The position numbers and the translations under genes were made by a program. The notes beneath the pieces were generated by a model that saw only the letters and a list, made by a program, of their open reading frames with translations, did not search any database and was not told the DNA's origin. This document shows, one piece after another, positions 23,640-35,900 of a DNA stretch of 64,000 nucleotides. Every line of letters begins with the position of its first letter. The stretch's first letter is position 1. Source of the DNA: Stercorarius parasiticus (Eukaryota > Chordata > Aves > Charadriiformes > Stercorariidae); contig VWZL01001961.1 of assembly GCA_013396915.1 (NCBI GenBank), positions 205,326 to 269,325 on the forward strand, in the 5' to 3' direction.

Positions 23640-23770
23640 TGTGAATTCATCCTTTGCACCTGCATTTAAAAGATTTAATGCCTGCAAGCTGGAAAGCCAA
23701 TATTAGCTTGGTTACTGTGGTAACAGACTCATTTTCAGGAGCCTGTAATGAATGCTGCTGGAAGCAGGGC
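23640..23770. promoter_or_regulatory. Candidate conserved element with X-box-like site
   Basis: GTTACTGTGGTAAC at 23711-23724 has perfect five-base inverted arms (GTTAC/GTAAC) and resembles the RFX X-box, though its centre departs from the GTTRCCATGGYAAC form. The flanks are repeat-free and moderately balanced in composition. RFX factors bind X-boxes in cilium and MHC class II genes; any role here is speculative. Confidence 0.3.
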
Positions 23771-25669
23771 TGCTATTCTTGAATTTTATTTATGTAAATG
23801 TGTTTTAAACACCTTTCTCCCATATCGCATCTTCTGCTGATTATCTCCAAGTACGAAGGCACTGGTATTTAAGGCTTTCTCGTAAAGTTTGGAATTCAGT
23901 GGAACTGTTCATTTGGGTGAAGTTAAAGTAAATTCAGATGCTTTTGGAGAACTCTGGCCTGTCACCCCAATTAATACTGTACCAAAAGCCTGCCCTCAGA
24001 ACCAGCTGCTTCACTGAAGCTCTAGGCTGCTTCTCTGTTTTACAAAAGCTTGTAGATGAAAAGACCTTATGGCCTCTTGTTTTTACCCACATTTTTGAGG
24101 GAGGGAAGGAGCCTGCTCTCTGATGCCTTTGAAACTTGGTATATATCTCAGTTCAATAATTATGTTGTTGGAGACAGGAACATTGTTCCCCGGATTTCCT
24201 GTAAAGTAGTAAGAGCTCTTTAAATCACATCACAAAAACATTAAAAGGATTGCTCATCATTTATAAAGCTGCCAGTACCTTTATGAGATGCTTTTGTTTT
24301 CCCCCCCAGTGCTTGGCTTTCTTTGAAATTAAGTTTTCACAAATGTATTATTTACCCACATTTTATTTGTAGTGTACCAAGACTTGCTGGCCTGTTCTTC
24401 CTTGTCCTGCCCCTTTCCCTGGCTGCTTTTCTTGCACTAAGGGGATGCAGTCTTACTACTTCCCTCTCCCCAGTGCATGAGATCATTAGATTTTCTATTA
24501 ATTTTATTCATGCCAAAACCTAGAAACAAAATTCTCTAGGCATAATTGCTATAACCAAATTGCAAGAACCAAGTACGTTAGTAATCAGAAATAAAAATAG
24601 TACAAAGTTTAAAACACTAGCAAAAAAACCAAATTATAATATTTGCTGAGCACTAAGTCTCTCTTATAGAGACTAACTTATTTTCACTACAGAATGGCTA
24701 AATAAGGCAAATAAATCAGCATAATTGTCAGAGTCATACTTTCTAATATAGGAACAATACTTGAAGGGATTTATACAAACATTATAGAAAGTTAATGACG
24801 AGAGAATGATGAAGGAATGAAATAGAGAAGCCTGCATTAAGTTTAGTTCGTTGCTCAGAAATACTATGGAGGCCGTTCCCCAGCCTGCCACCAGTACCTT
24901 CCCAATGAACTCAGAATGACACAAGCTTGCCCCTCCGAGAGAGGGAGGATAAAGCTAATATGACAGTAAATCATCACAATTACTCAATCTTTAAATAACA
25001 TACATACCAGCAGTGCCAGTAGCACCACTGTTCTTACTGTCTGCTGTGAAAGGTTCTTACTATAACTTAAAATGATCTCCCTTTCATTTAAGTATTTGTT
25101 CCTAGTATTAGGATGTTGTCTCCCCCAGCTGCACCTGAAAACAAGCTATGAGAACATATAGAAAAAAGATATATATGAATTTGAAGATGGTGGTCTCCAG
25201 GGTCATTCCGAGCTCTCCTTCTTTTGCAGTGCTGTACTTCTCCCAGAGTTTGTGTGTACAGTGGGTAGAATGGACCGAAGCAGCCATGGCTGTATCACAG
25301 CATTTAAACCATGCTTATTGTCACAGTGTGATACTAACTAAATTCAGGTTCTCTATTCAGTACAGGGATGCTTTTGTTTCACTCTCTTGCTTCTCTCCTG
25401 GAAATGTCTCAATGCATCTTTTAACCTTTTTTCCCTCTTTCTACTCCACTCAAGAGTTAATAATGTGTTAATTTTACCAGATACATGCAGGTGATTTAAA
25501 GAAAATTGAGTAGCTGGTTTTTATTCTGCAATCATTGCCTATTTTTTAAAGTGCCGCTAGGTATTTATTAGAAACAAGGATCAGACATCTTATTGTGAAA
25601 TAGCATCTCATAATCTGCCCTCTGAAATTCCCATTTTAAATTTTCTATCTGAAAAGCAAAGTTACTTAC
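23771..25669. other. Non-coding DNA, no element recognised
   Basis: AT-rich, without repeat family or coding signature. A polypyrimidine-AG look-alike at 24300-24309 is discussed under rejected items. Confidence 0.55.
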
Positions 25670-25686
25670 TTTTTTTTTTTTTTTTT
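25670..25686. repeat. T17 homopolymer
   Basis: Seventeen consecutive T residues directly precede the tandem duplication at 25687. Confidence 0.95.
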
Positions 25687-25739
25687 CGGGGAGGGCTTTT
25701 AGCTAATTTCCAGCGGGGAGGACTTTTAGCTAATCCTAG
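25687..25739. repeat. 27-bp tandem duplication next to poly-T
   Basis: Unit 1 runs 25687-25713 and unit 2 runs 25714-25739. Both begin CGGGGAGG and share CTTTTAGCTAAT, differing at a few positions near the end and by one base in length. The duplication abuts T17, suggesting replication slippage near the homopolymer. Confidence 0.9.
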
Positions 25740-26689
25740 AGCAGAAAACTGCCAAAAATTCTTCAGCTACTTTAGGCTGGGCTGTAGCACGTGTGGATTA
25801 TGGATGCTAAACTGCTGTTTCGCTTAGCCTTTTTCCAGAAGGTGATGCTTGCTGGGGACAGGCACACAAGTTCAGTGCTTTGGCCCAGCTGGCACTGCAC
25901 AACACAGAGTTTGGTGAAGGGAGAATGACCTGTGGTAGCTCCTGTGTCCCTGCAGGAGCCCGTTTGCTCATACCCATGCTCTGCAAAATTCCATTGCCTG
26001 CTGGCTCAAACAACTTTTAAAATACATAGGATAGTGTGTGGTGATCCATTTCTTTCTTTAAGGCAGAGGAATGATGGGTATCGGCCTTAGAGGGTCAGCA
26101 AAGCTCTGTAGTAACTAGATGGTGAGAGGAGAGGGCTAACAGGTGTCCGGAGTGCATATGGAGAGCAGCAGAAGAAAATGCATCAGCAGTACCTTCTCTA
26201 GGAGGGATCAGTGAAAAGACAGAGGGTGAACAGATGTCTCTGGCTCCTGCAGGCTTTAGCTAATTTCTCCGATTGGACCATTCGGGACTAAATCTGCTCA
26301 CAGACCTCAGCACAAAGCAGCCTTCGTCGGTCTGAGCCTCTGCTGTCTCCCCTCACATTTCTTCACTGGCCAATGGGGGCAAAGCCCTGCCTGACAGGAG
26401 GGGCCAGGAGCCCCAACTCCTGTATTTCTGCCATTCCCTTTTAATTTTTCTCTTGCTGACAATCCTGTTGTCCTGCACTGCCAAAGACAAGCCGCGTAAA
26501 GCTGTGACTGAATCACAGGAGTTTGTTTCCCATGTGGTGCCTCAAAGGGCCAAAGACAAAGACGCTGGAGCTGGGCAAACTCCAGGGCTGTATCGTTGCT
26601 TCTTTATCGAGGGTAGTTGTGGTTTTCCTTCAAAATTTTAAATTTTACTAGGAAGCAGTGCACAGTCTAATCTTGTTCTGTTGCTTCCA
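25740..26689. other. GC-richer unidentified block
   Basis: The 25807-26640 part is richer in G+C than its surroundings and holds several stop-poor frames of 62-69 codons on both strands. I recognise no domain or repeat family. It could contain an undescribed or decayed repeat. Confidence 0.4.
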
Positions 26690-26870
26690 CTGCCTTGCCA
26701 GACTGCGTTGTATTGCATATAAAAAGCCAAAAAGCTGCGTTTGACGTGCGATTCCCCAGGCGAGTTATCTGGAAGCACAGTGCTGCTGGTATCAGAAATG
26801 AATAGATGGTGAAGCTCGTGTTGTAAATTATGCTGTTCTTCTACTCAAAATGGAGATTCGTATCAGGATG
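26690..26870. promoter_or_regulatory. Candidate CpG-retaining conserved element
   Basis: Seven CpGs survive between about 26705 and 26860, four of them close together in 'ctgcgtttgacgtgcgattc' and the bases just after. The stretch has no repeats or open frame. CpG retention in AT-rich DNA suggests purifying selection or lack of methylation, which is inference. Confidence 0.28.
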
Positions 26871-28959
26871 TGAGGGGAATAGGGAGTTGTTTTAATATTC
26901 TGAAATATTTAAAATTTGTAACAATCTGTAAAATGTTGTGCTTCAGGGAGTATAAATATCTTGGGGGGGAATAATAAAAATGTTGGTGGTAAATGTGTTT
27001 GAAAATTATGCATTTGAATACAATCTTGGGTGTAGTTATTGGAGGTTAGCATGCAATTAATGTGATCTTGATGAGGAACCGTAATAGGGGAAAGAATATG
27101 AAAATGCTTCTCCTTACCTGTGTACATTAATAGAATATTTATGTATTCTTCTTAGTAGGCTATTTCTATTTCCCTCCTGCTGCCCATAGGAAAGCACTTC
27201 AGAGAACAACTAACAGCCCTTGACTTCCCTTTATATGTTGTTTTACATAATTTTTGCAACAAATTAACTGATTTTTCCAATTCTTGTAGCAGTTAGCTGT
27301 TTTGCCTCCACAGCTAAAGCACAGTCAAACAAAGCATCACAGCTTCTTTTCTTTGAGAGGAGAACAAGGGAAGAGTTTGTTTCCTTGTTAATGAATTAAA
27401 AACAGATTGTGCTTGTTTTCTCATTTCAAATCCCTGAGTCACTACTGGGAATTAAGTAGTTTGATAGTATTGGTAATGCTATGGTTCCTATTGAGCAAGG
27501 GAAAAACTGATACTTTTGCAGTGGTTTTCTCCTTTGGGTCATTGCTAGTAAGAGGGCATGCGGTTTGTTTTGGGGTTGGTTTTTTTTGTTGTTGGAGTTT
27601 TTTTCTTGCTTGTTTTTAACTGGTATTGATAGAATCTGCTCAGCACTGAAATCCATTTTTCCCACGTCACTGCTGTGGGTGTCAGGATGACCGCAATCAG
27701 AGTTGTCCTGAATAAATCTGTCTATTACAGTCATGTCTCCAATTGCACTGCTGGCATCCCGCAAATAGACATCCATGCATACCTATTTCTGCTTTAGTAT
27801 TTCTCTTTGACATGATTTATTCCTTGAGTTAAACACACTTGCTTTAAGAAAATGGTCTTGGGTCATTGCGTTCACCATTGGTCACCACTCCTACCAAAGA
27901 GAAGAAGAACCAACACCAAATCCTGCCAGACTACCCAGCTAGGCAAAATTGATATGTGGGGCACCGAAGTGTGAGCCACCTCCAGGGTTGCACTGCAAGG
28001 CTACAGGGCACTGGGGCACACTCACAACTTCTAGACAAAGGTCTGGGAATAGGATGCATAGCCACAGAAGTACTAATGACATATTGCAAAACCAGTACAG
28101 TGTGAAATCTACAATTACTTCTGTGTACTGGTAAGAAATTCGCATGAGTATCTGCTCCCTGCAACGTCCAGGGCCCTCTGTCTCTGGTGACATATGGATG
28201 TCCTCTGTCGCCCTGGCCACAAAGCTTCACCTGAAACTTCCTCTTCATGGACACAGAAGTACTTCCCTGTCCCAACAGAAGGAATTGTGCAAGCAGCAGG
28301 GTTTTCTCCTGAAACCATACGGTGTTAACAGCAGCCTGTGGTCATAACTAATACCAGCCTGTAGCAAGTTTACAGGAAGAGCTGCAATATTTAAATTCAA
28401 ATAGTGCTTGATGTCAAATTCTTACGGGAATGAAGAAAAGTTGCCAACTTTCAATATTACCAATTTCTTGTATTTCTCTCCAGTTCCATCACGGTGACAC
28501 AGAACAGTCATGCTGTTTATTTAAAAAGCTGAGAGTGCATATTTGTAAGCAATGAGGATAAACGTTCAAGTGTCAGCAGTAAGGCCTCCACTGCAAACTG
28601 ATGGCTGAAAAAAGAGAAATAGTATTCTTTCATGAGTAAGGCTTCTTCCCCCCCAGTTCTAGGTTTTCTGTTGATAATGCAGTATGTACTTACGAGGCAG
28701 TAATAACCCCCTACTTAATGGCAGAATATACTTGAAGAAAAAGATAATTTAATATTAATACATTTCCTAATGAGTTGTATGCCATAGGGAAATTGAGCCT
28801 AGAAATTTGAAAGATTGATAAGAAACTGTTGTATTTTCTCTACCAAATGCAAAAAATGAAATATGGATTTAAAAGACCCAAAAATGGGACTGGTTTAAAA
28901 ATAGGGTGATTTTGTTAGAAGGCATTTGCTTCCTCCCTCTGCTGTTTATTTTATTTTAG
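26871..28959. other. Non-coding DNA with a GC-richer patch at 27900-28340
   Basis: The patch at 27900-28340 has overlapping open frames on both strands (up to 114 codons on the minus strand) but no domain or splice support. A G7 run lies at 26963-26969. The remainder is AT-rich with T-runs near 27589-27605. No gene is called. Confidence 0.45.
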
Positions 28960-29225
28960 GATGTGTTCCACAGTTTGCACCCTCACCTTCTGGAACTTGC
29001 ACATCTCTTTAAACCAAATTGTTGTGGAGCATATTTAGTGCTTTGAGTATTGATGCCGAGCTATATTAATCATCTCAATTTCTACAATTATGCAGCAAGT
29101 GGTTTAAAAGTCTACTAACCCAAACCAAATCTGCTCGTTTAAAAATACCGTATTTCAAGCACATCATCGTACAGTATTTTGATCAGTTTTCGTCATCTTA
29201 GTGTGGTTTATTGGTTCTCTTTTTG
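28960..29225. promoter_or_regulatory. Candidate conserved non-coding element
   Basis: About 260 bp of repeat-free sequence with scattered CpGs in AT-rich context (GCCGAG, CTCGTT, ACCGTA, ATCGTA, TTCGTC) and homeodomain-like ATTAATCATC near 29066. No open frame. It resembles developmental CNEs in texture; conservation is untested. Confidence 0.3.
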
Positions 29226-30799
29226 TTCATTGTGCTGTTTTATGAGAGAAAAGAAACATCTGCAGACAGCCATTCAGGGAGAGCAGCAAAGCTCTCCATA
29301 TACAGACCTTCCTCCAAAGCTCATTTCAGGCTGTTTGGATCCTTGCAGCATTTGAGGCGGTTTTAGGTTCCGTGTGTTGGCCAATCCTATGTATGCACGG
29401 CGATGTGCATCTCATGTTTTAGCAGTGTTACTTGTATGCTTTGACACAAGTTTATTTGTATTTGATTACTTCTACTGAGCTGACTTAGTCTGTATTGCTA
29501 AAAGCAACACTGACTTTTCCTGTTCTAATGCAAATACCTCTTGTGAACACATTCGTGGTGAACCTTAAAAATATATTGGCATATGATCAACTGAAGGATG
29601 ATCATTGCTGGCCCACTGTGGGATCATGACTGTTCTTCATGAGGGCTCCGCATGCTTCCTGGTCCAGATTCATGCTGAGAGGAGGAGGGAGAGGCAGGCT
29701 GAGGTCCCCTCTGCCTCCTCCTTGTCCCACATGGCACCCAGGCTGGTCCCTTATGGCACAGTGATGGCTTCTGCTCAGGCCAGAGCTGCACTCGCTTTTT
29801 TTCTTAGGTGGTATGTTGGGCATTTGCTTCTTTCAGACTGATTATGGTTATCTAAAGGCAGGTATGCAAGCAGTTATATTTAACAGTGTTAATATTATTT
29901 GTTCAAACCAAAGGACCACCTAGCTCTGTTTGCCATCACTCAATAATAGGTATTCAGAGAACAAAAGGAACAGGGTGGGCAGGAAGGGATACTTTTTCCA
30001 GAAAGTAATTTCCCAGTGACAGGCAGTTTAGGGGCTTCCAGAGTCAGAGTCGGTATATTTTGGTTTAATTTGACCTAGGATTTTTACCTGAGATCCGTTC
30101 AAATCAGTTTTGCAGCCTGTTTATGCCTTGATTCACCTACAATATCCAGTGACAAAGAGCTCAACCACTCACTTTCATTTCTTTCATACCTGCCCTTCCC
30201 CAGCTTCACTTTCTGTCATAGTTCTTGTACATTTGCTCTCTTTTTACCTTATCTGTGGATCTTCTGAGTTTACAGAAAACTCTTATGCTCCCTGCCCACA
30301 GCAGTGTTGTTGTCAAGGCTGAAGAATCCTAGTTTATGTAACATTTCAAAGTAAAACTTAATTGAAATCGTGAAAATTTTCCAGTATTTTCCAATACTCT
30401 TCAACAGAATTTAATCTGAACTTTCTCCCCACATCCAAAATGCATTATGGGAATGGAAGCAACCAATGTTTGAGCTTAGGGATTTTTTTTTCCCTTCCTG
30501 TATCAACTGTTTGCTGGATCTGAATAATGCTTTTCTTCATTTTCTTTAAAAGAAAAAACACAAACACAACCCCACCCCGCAAAAAACAAAGGAACGTTAG
30601 CTATCTGTTCGAAGCAGATTTTCTTAAATTTCATTTTCCATGCATATGGCCTAGATTTTTGGCTGCTTCATTACGAAACAATAGAGGATTAGCTCTCCTT
30701 TTATGAGTGTACATGGATGTATGAGTGTGCATGTGTAATAATAATTTTTTTTCAGCAGTTGCTATGGAAATCAGTGTCGTGAATCATACTTTGACTTTT
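29226..30799. other. Non-coding DNA, no element recognised
   Basis: A GC-richer stretch at 29600-29840 holds overlapping open frames of 73 and 78 codons on opposite strands with no domain. An A/C-rich low-complexity tract lies at 30548-30590. Nothing else was recognised. Confidence 0.5.
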
Positions 30800-30870
30800 G
30801 TTGAGTAATGTCATTCTGCTTATTGCACAGTAATCGTAATTACAAATATTTGTTTCAAATTAAAATGTTA
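30800..30870. promoter_or_regulatory. Candidate homeodomain-site element
   Basis: TAATCGTAATTAC at 30831-30843 contains adjoining TAATC and TAATTA cores. It is directly followed by the perfect 12-bp palindrome ACAAATATTTGT (30842-30853). Paired homeodomain cores of this kind are typical of HOX/LIM/PAX target sites. The assignment is motif-based inference. Confidence 0.3.
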
Positions 30871-32729
30871 AGAAGTGGGATGTATGCTAAAGTGGGGTCT
30901 GAATACATTTCAAAGGTGGTGTTTTTTGGCGTTTATTGCATGATGTGTGGCACTTTTAGCGTCACTCTATAAAAGAAAATATATAAAATTCTTTGTAGTA
31001 AAAGCGGTACGTAGGAAGAGTTGGGAGGAGTAGTTTCCCTGTCTATAGACATGTCTCAATTTAAATGCGTTCTGTTCTGCAGCAGGACTGAATGTTTTAA
31101 TCAACATTCACTGGGGTATGAACACCAAGGTTAAAAATTACCCCCTGTTAAATTTTGCAGCAAGTAGATCTTAAACATGGTCTGGATATTCCAAATATTG
31201 TCTTTGCTGGGGATGTTACTTAAATATTACTTCTCTAGGCTTTCTTTTTCCTCCTCTTTTCTTTCCTCTTCCCCCATCAAAAAATAATAATAAAAAAAAA
31301 AACATTCTTGTGAAAAGTGACAAATGTGTTCCAGCCAAATGTTTGGATTTGGCAAATCATTATTTTGACATCTTTTCACATCTGCTCCCTCTTTTTTCTT
31401 TTTTTTTTTGTTGTTTTGTTTTTGTTTTGAAAGAAGACAGTATCACCCTGCACTGCATGGAAGAATTGCTGATGAGCTGCTCTTACACCATTAAGTGAAA
31501 TATGCAAGAAGTGGGAGAAAGCTCCTAATTTCAATTAACGTTTCTGAGCAGGAGTCAAAATAGTTTAAATAAAAATAATATCGAGGAATGGACAGTTGTC
31601 ATAGCAGACTAGTATTTTGCAAGTCAGTTTATGGTAAATAAACATTTAAAGCTTCATCAATTATTTTTTTCATTCCCCATCAACTCTCTCTAATGATCTT
31701 AACATCAAATCTGATTTATGTAAGCTTTATAAAAAGGACAAAAGGAAACAAACCCAGAATTTAACATAGTCATCTTCTCACCTATATATAATTTTTTGTT
31801 ACTAAAGTTGCTTCATGAAAACCTTTCAATTTGTAGTTGGAAGAGATCAGAACTGTTCAAAGAAGGTAATATTTATTTTGGCCTGTTAATTCTTTTTTAC
31901 TCATGTATGATATAACAAATACAAGTGAGTAATTGGTGGTTATCCAAGTAGGCAATTCAAGCTGTCCTAACGCTTGTGATGGAGAAGCTATGGTAGTGAA
32001 AATGAACACGCAGGTGAATAAAACAACAAATCTCAGGCAGTATTAAATGTGATTCAGCATCTAACTGCAGAAAGCCTGTGACTTAATTTCATCTAGAGGA
32101 TACACTAAATCCAAGTCTTGAAAGACCTTAGTCTTTGTCTTACACCTCACTTAAGGTAATAACTGTTCTTCATCATCAGAAAAAAACAAACATGAGAACA
32201 TCACATTAGTGCTCATTTTAATCTTGATTTTCTCTTCACATTTGTCATTTTACATTTTCTTCAGTTTCCTGCTCCATTTTTCAACCATATGAAACAAGGA
32301 GGTAGCAGCAAAAAATGTTCCCTCCATTATTTGCCATCATTATTTACCACCTGTCTCTGGGATCTGAACGTACTTGCCTTCACCCAGATTGTCTGTATAA
32401 AGCTGCAGGCTTCCTGTCCATCCCTCACATTGAACCTATAAGGTCGTTCCTTTGTGAGTCCTGAAAATGATACAAATATATAATGAATGGCAAATAAACA
32501 GAGACTGAAATTCTGAGCCTTGTATCTTCTAACTTTCTGTCCTTCATATGTTCTTCATGATACTCTTGTTTCAGATAGCTCTCCCATATCTGATTTATTT
32601 TTCCCTTGTTAGCAGAGGGAAAAGCTTTTGTGATAATTAGTGATGCTTGGTTACAAGTCTTCAAATATGGTATGTCTCAGTGGTCTAATAGCAACTGAAT
32701 TTCTTGTATTAGTATTTTGCATTATTATT
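30871..32729. other. AT-rich non-coding DNA
   Basis: Contains an A-rich (AAT)n-like tract at 31278-31303 and a T/TG-rich tract at 31386-31429. No gene or interspersed repeat was recognised. Confidence 0.55.
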
Positions 32730-32945
32730 CTAATTGCTTGTTTCAGCACAAGCTGAAGTAAAAATTAATTTAAATAAAATGAAAAGAATGAAACATTATG
32801 GAAATAGATAACTGTGATGCAACAAATACAGCTTGAAAACTTGTGAAATCAAGCAGATACAATTACTTGCATCCAAGTTAATCCAATGATGCATTAGCTA
32901 GATTAAAATAACTTGCATTAATTAATCTGTATATAGGGAGAAAAC
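32730..32945. promoter_or_regulatory. Candidate AT-rich conserved element
   Basis: TAATTG lies near 32731 and a GCATTAATTAATC cluster near 32915. A six-bp inverted repeat TTCAGC-ACAA-GCTGAA occupies 32742-32757. There is no simple repeat or open frame. It could be an enhancer-like element, but the AT-richness alone produces some of these motifs by chance. Confidence 0.25.
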
Positions 32946-35900
32946 AGAAGATTATACAAAGTAAATTCCATTTTGCCTTTGTATTTTCAAGATCTTTCTG
33001 TTTTCTTATATATTTTTAAAGGCCTTTGTTTTAGGTGGAGTGTCTACCCAATAGTTTTGCTTTATATTTCTAAATGATTTAGCAGTAATTTTTATATATT
33101 ACTTAATACCCTGAAAGTAGCTGATCTTATGATTTACTGATTTTTATGAGTATATGGTGGGGTCCTTGCTTTCCATCTCAGAATTAAATTTTTTCGATTG
33201 TAAGTAAATAAAAAGGAGTGACGGTGAGCTTTATTTCTTTTTTAACAGCCCTGGTATGTATTGATCAGGATTGTTTCAGCTTTATGGTAGTATCAATAAT
33301 ACGTCTTGTGTTCCAGGTTATTGAATCTTTCTCACAGCTGTCTTGTGTGTCATAACATTTTGTAGATACAATTGGAAAGGTGCAACTATTCACTGCCTTA
33401 GGGTATTTTGGGGTTTTGTTATTCTAATCATGCATTTAGAAAAACAGAATAACTTGTTGTGCAACTCCTTTATTTTTATTTATGTTTTTTATTCAACATT
33501 ATCAAGAAGAATTTCATTTTTTGTTGTTAGTGGTAAAACTAGACCTCTGATTTTTCTCTTTCTTCTGCTTATGTCATGTATTACTCTGCGTAGATGAGTA
33601 AATGCAAGCTTGAATTATTGTAAGTTTTCTTCATTCAGGACTATATACTTTTAAATGAACTGCTTAACTGTATAATACTTCAGTTACATGAAATAAAACA
33701 AGATCACATGCATTTTTAACAAGCTTTTATGGTTTTTCTAAAATTGCTCAATCATTTCTATTTAATAACTTGCTCTGAGGTTGCTTCAAAGTTTTATTAA
33801 CAGAAATTAATCCTCTTAAATATGTAGAGCAGCATCCCTCAGTTTTTTGGTCGAGTGTTAAAGTAGAAGAATGAAAACTATCCAATGTAATCTTGTACCA
33901 TATATGCAGCCAGCGAAAGTCTGAGGTGCCAAATTCCATAAATTATCAGACAAAAAGGTAAGTATATTTACAAATATACATTTTTCTTGTGACATGGCTT
34001 GTGTTTCTTCACCACCATAACGTGCAAGTCTTCTGTAACTTGCCTGTGGTCTTCTCTTCCCCATTTCCTGAGTAAAGACACCGGACAAGGGGGCGTACGG
34101 AGCTGGGTAGCTGCAGCCAAAGAAGAGGCTGGAGGAGTAGTCTCAACAACCTCTGCACTTGCACAGCCCCTTGTCATTTCTGTTCTCTTGAATCTATCAT
34201 TGGCACTTCCCTGTCCACATAAGAGTGAGTTATTCCAAATTGTGTTATCAACAGCACTTTTATTTTGGTGTTTCCAAGTTTATCTGATATCAGTAACCAT
34301 ACCTCTACTTCTCAGAGGCAAAAAACATCAGTTAACATGAAAATGTAAGAGTCACGCTGGCGGTGCTGAAGTTATAATATTGCTTATAGCGCTCTTCTGA
34401 ATGATATTACAAACCCCCACATAAATGGCCTATAAATCATGTGGTTACTGTGGAAAACAAACAGTGATTTACTGCTGTGTGCGATGGCGCTTTCACTCAT
34501 TGTGGGGGGCAGCTGGGTGTCGCGGTGGTTTTCTGAAATGCTGTAATGCATTGGAAATGTTTCAGACTGTAACACTAAGAGGAATAGTAATATTGAGTCA
34601 CAAAACTGAAGGTGGGAAAACTTAGAAATACAGATAAAATTGCACATGGGAATTGTTAATATTATCTAGGAATTGAGACTTCTGTTTAAAATATGGGATG
34701 TATCACTTCCTCCACAGATATCGCAGCTCATATATATTTCTGGACAGGTGGTTGCAATAAATAATGGTTGCAATTCCAGAGAACCTATTAGACTTACCAA
34801 GCTGTTCGCTTGAAAACATTATTTACAGAGTATAATTAACCTCCTGCCTTTTCATGTTCCTGCTGCATACGAGTAACTGGAACAAATAGCTCTGATATAA
34901 TTACATTCCTGTACTTTTTTGCCTCTTATTCACCTCAAAAAAATGTATCACAACTTTCACTTTTTTATGTTCCCTATATTATTTGCAAAATTTTAATTTT
35001 ATGTTGACTTTACCAGAGTCATGGAGAATCATTTTGTTTGGACACAGCTGTCATGAATTTGAGAATACGATGACTGAGGGACTCATGCAGAATTTTACCC
35101 TCTTATTAGAGGCAGCGTAGCTATCCATTTTTTAAATTTTTCCATGTTAGAAACTGATATTTTTTCTTCTTCTCCACTACTCTTCTGAGTAAGATGTTCT
35201 ACAATATCACTACTCTGATATTGGAAAGATGGGTTTTTTTCTTCCACAATTCATTTTCTCCTTCACCATTTGCATTCATATTTTCTTCTGTCAATTCTGT
35301 TTTAATTTTATCCTGAAGGAAAGTTTAAAAGATTCCATACTTTTGAAATACCAAATTTTTCACAAAATCAAATTCTTGTTTTCTGGAAGAGTAACTAAAC
35401 TCTTGATTTTCATTTAAAATAAAAGCCTTAAATTATTTTTTATTTAGTTTTTAATACAAGTGCTCAGACTTCCCACCATTCATCACAGGGTACAATTCCC
35501 AGTGCAACACACAGTTTGTGCTGTCTCTGCAATGGTATCTATTTAAATATTTAGCTTGAACATGAATGTCCTCTGCAGAGTCTTTTTGTGGGGCAAAGGT
35601 GGCAATTTAGTGCTGCTATTTTGACTGAGATTGCTGGGCATCTTCAGCTTTGCCTTCCCAGCTCCGGTTTCTAGGAGAGATTTAGAGACTGAAAAAAGCA
35701 CATCTGTGGGAGGGGAGAAAGGGGAGTAAGAAATAGGTTTTAGAGCTCAAAAAGAAGATGCAAGTGCTATGCAGATGGGACAGATGGATGAAAGGCAAGG
35801 GGGTTATGAAGACAGCAAAAAGGACAACAGTCATGCCCTCTCCCTATTACAAAAGATCCAGTGAAAACTGAGTAAAGAGCTTTAATATGTCATTTAATAT

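Noticed and set aside
24291..24309. Strong 3' splice-site look-alike (pyrimidines, C7, AG)
   Set aside because: No matching downstream donor or recognisable exon. Pyrimidine-AG strings are common in AT-rich DNA.
27931..28347. Five overlapping frames on both strands
   Set aside because: Mutually overlapping frames cannot all be coding, and none shows a domain or a consistent splice context.
28641..28655. Second polypyrimidine-AG acceptor look-alike
   Set aside because: Followed almost at once by stops and no recognisable exon.
33952..33964. Consensus 5' splice donor AAAAAGGTAAGTA
   Set aside because: No upstream exon with acceptor or coding character was recognised; a single donor match is expected by chance.
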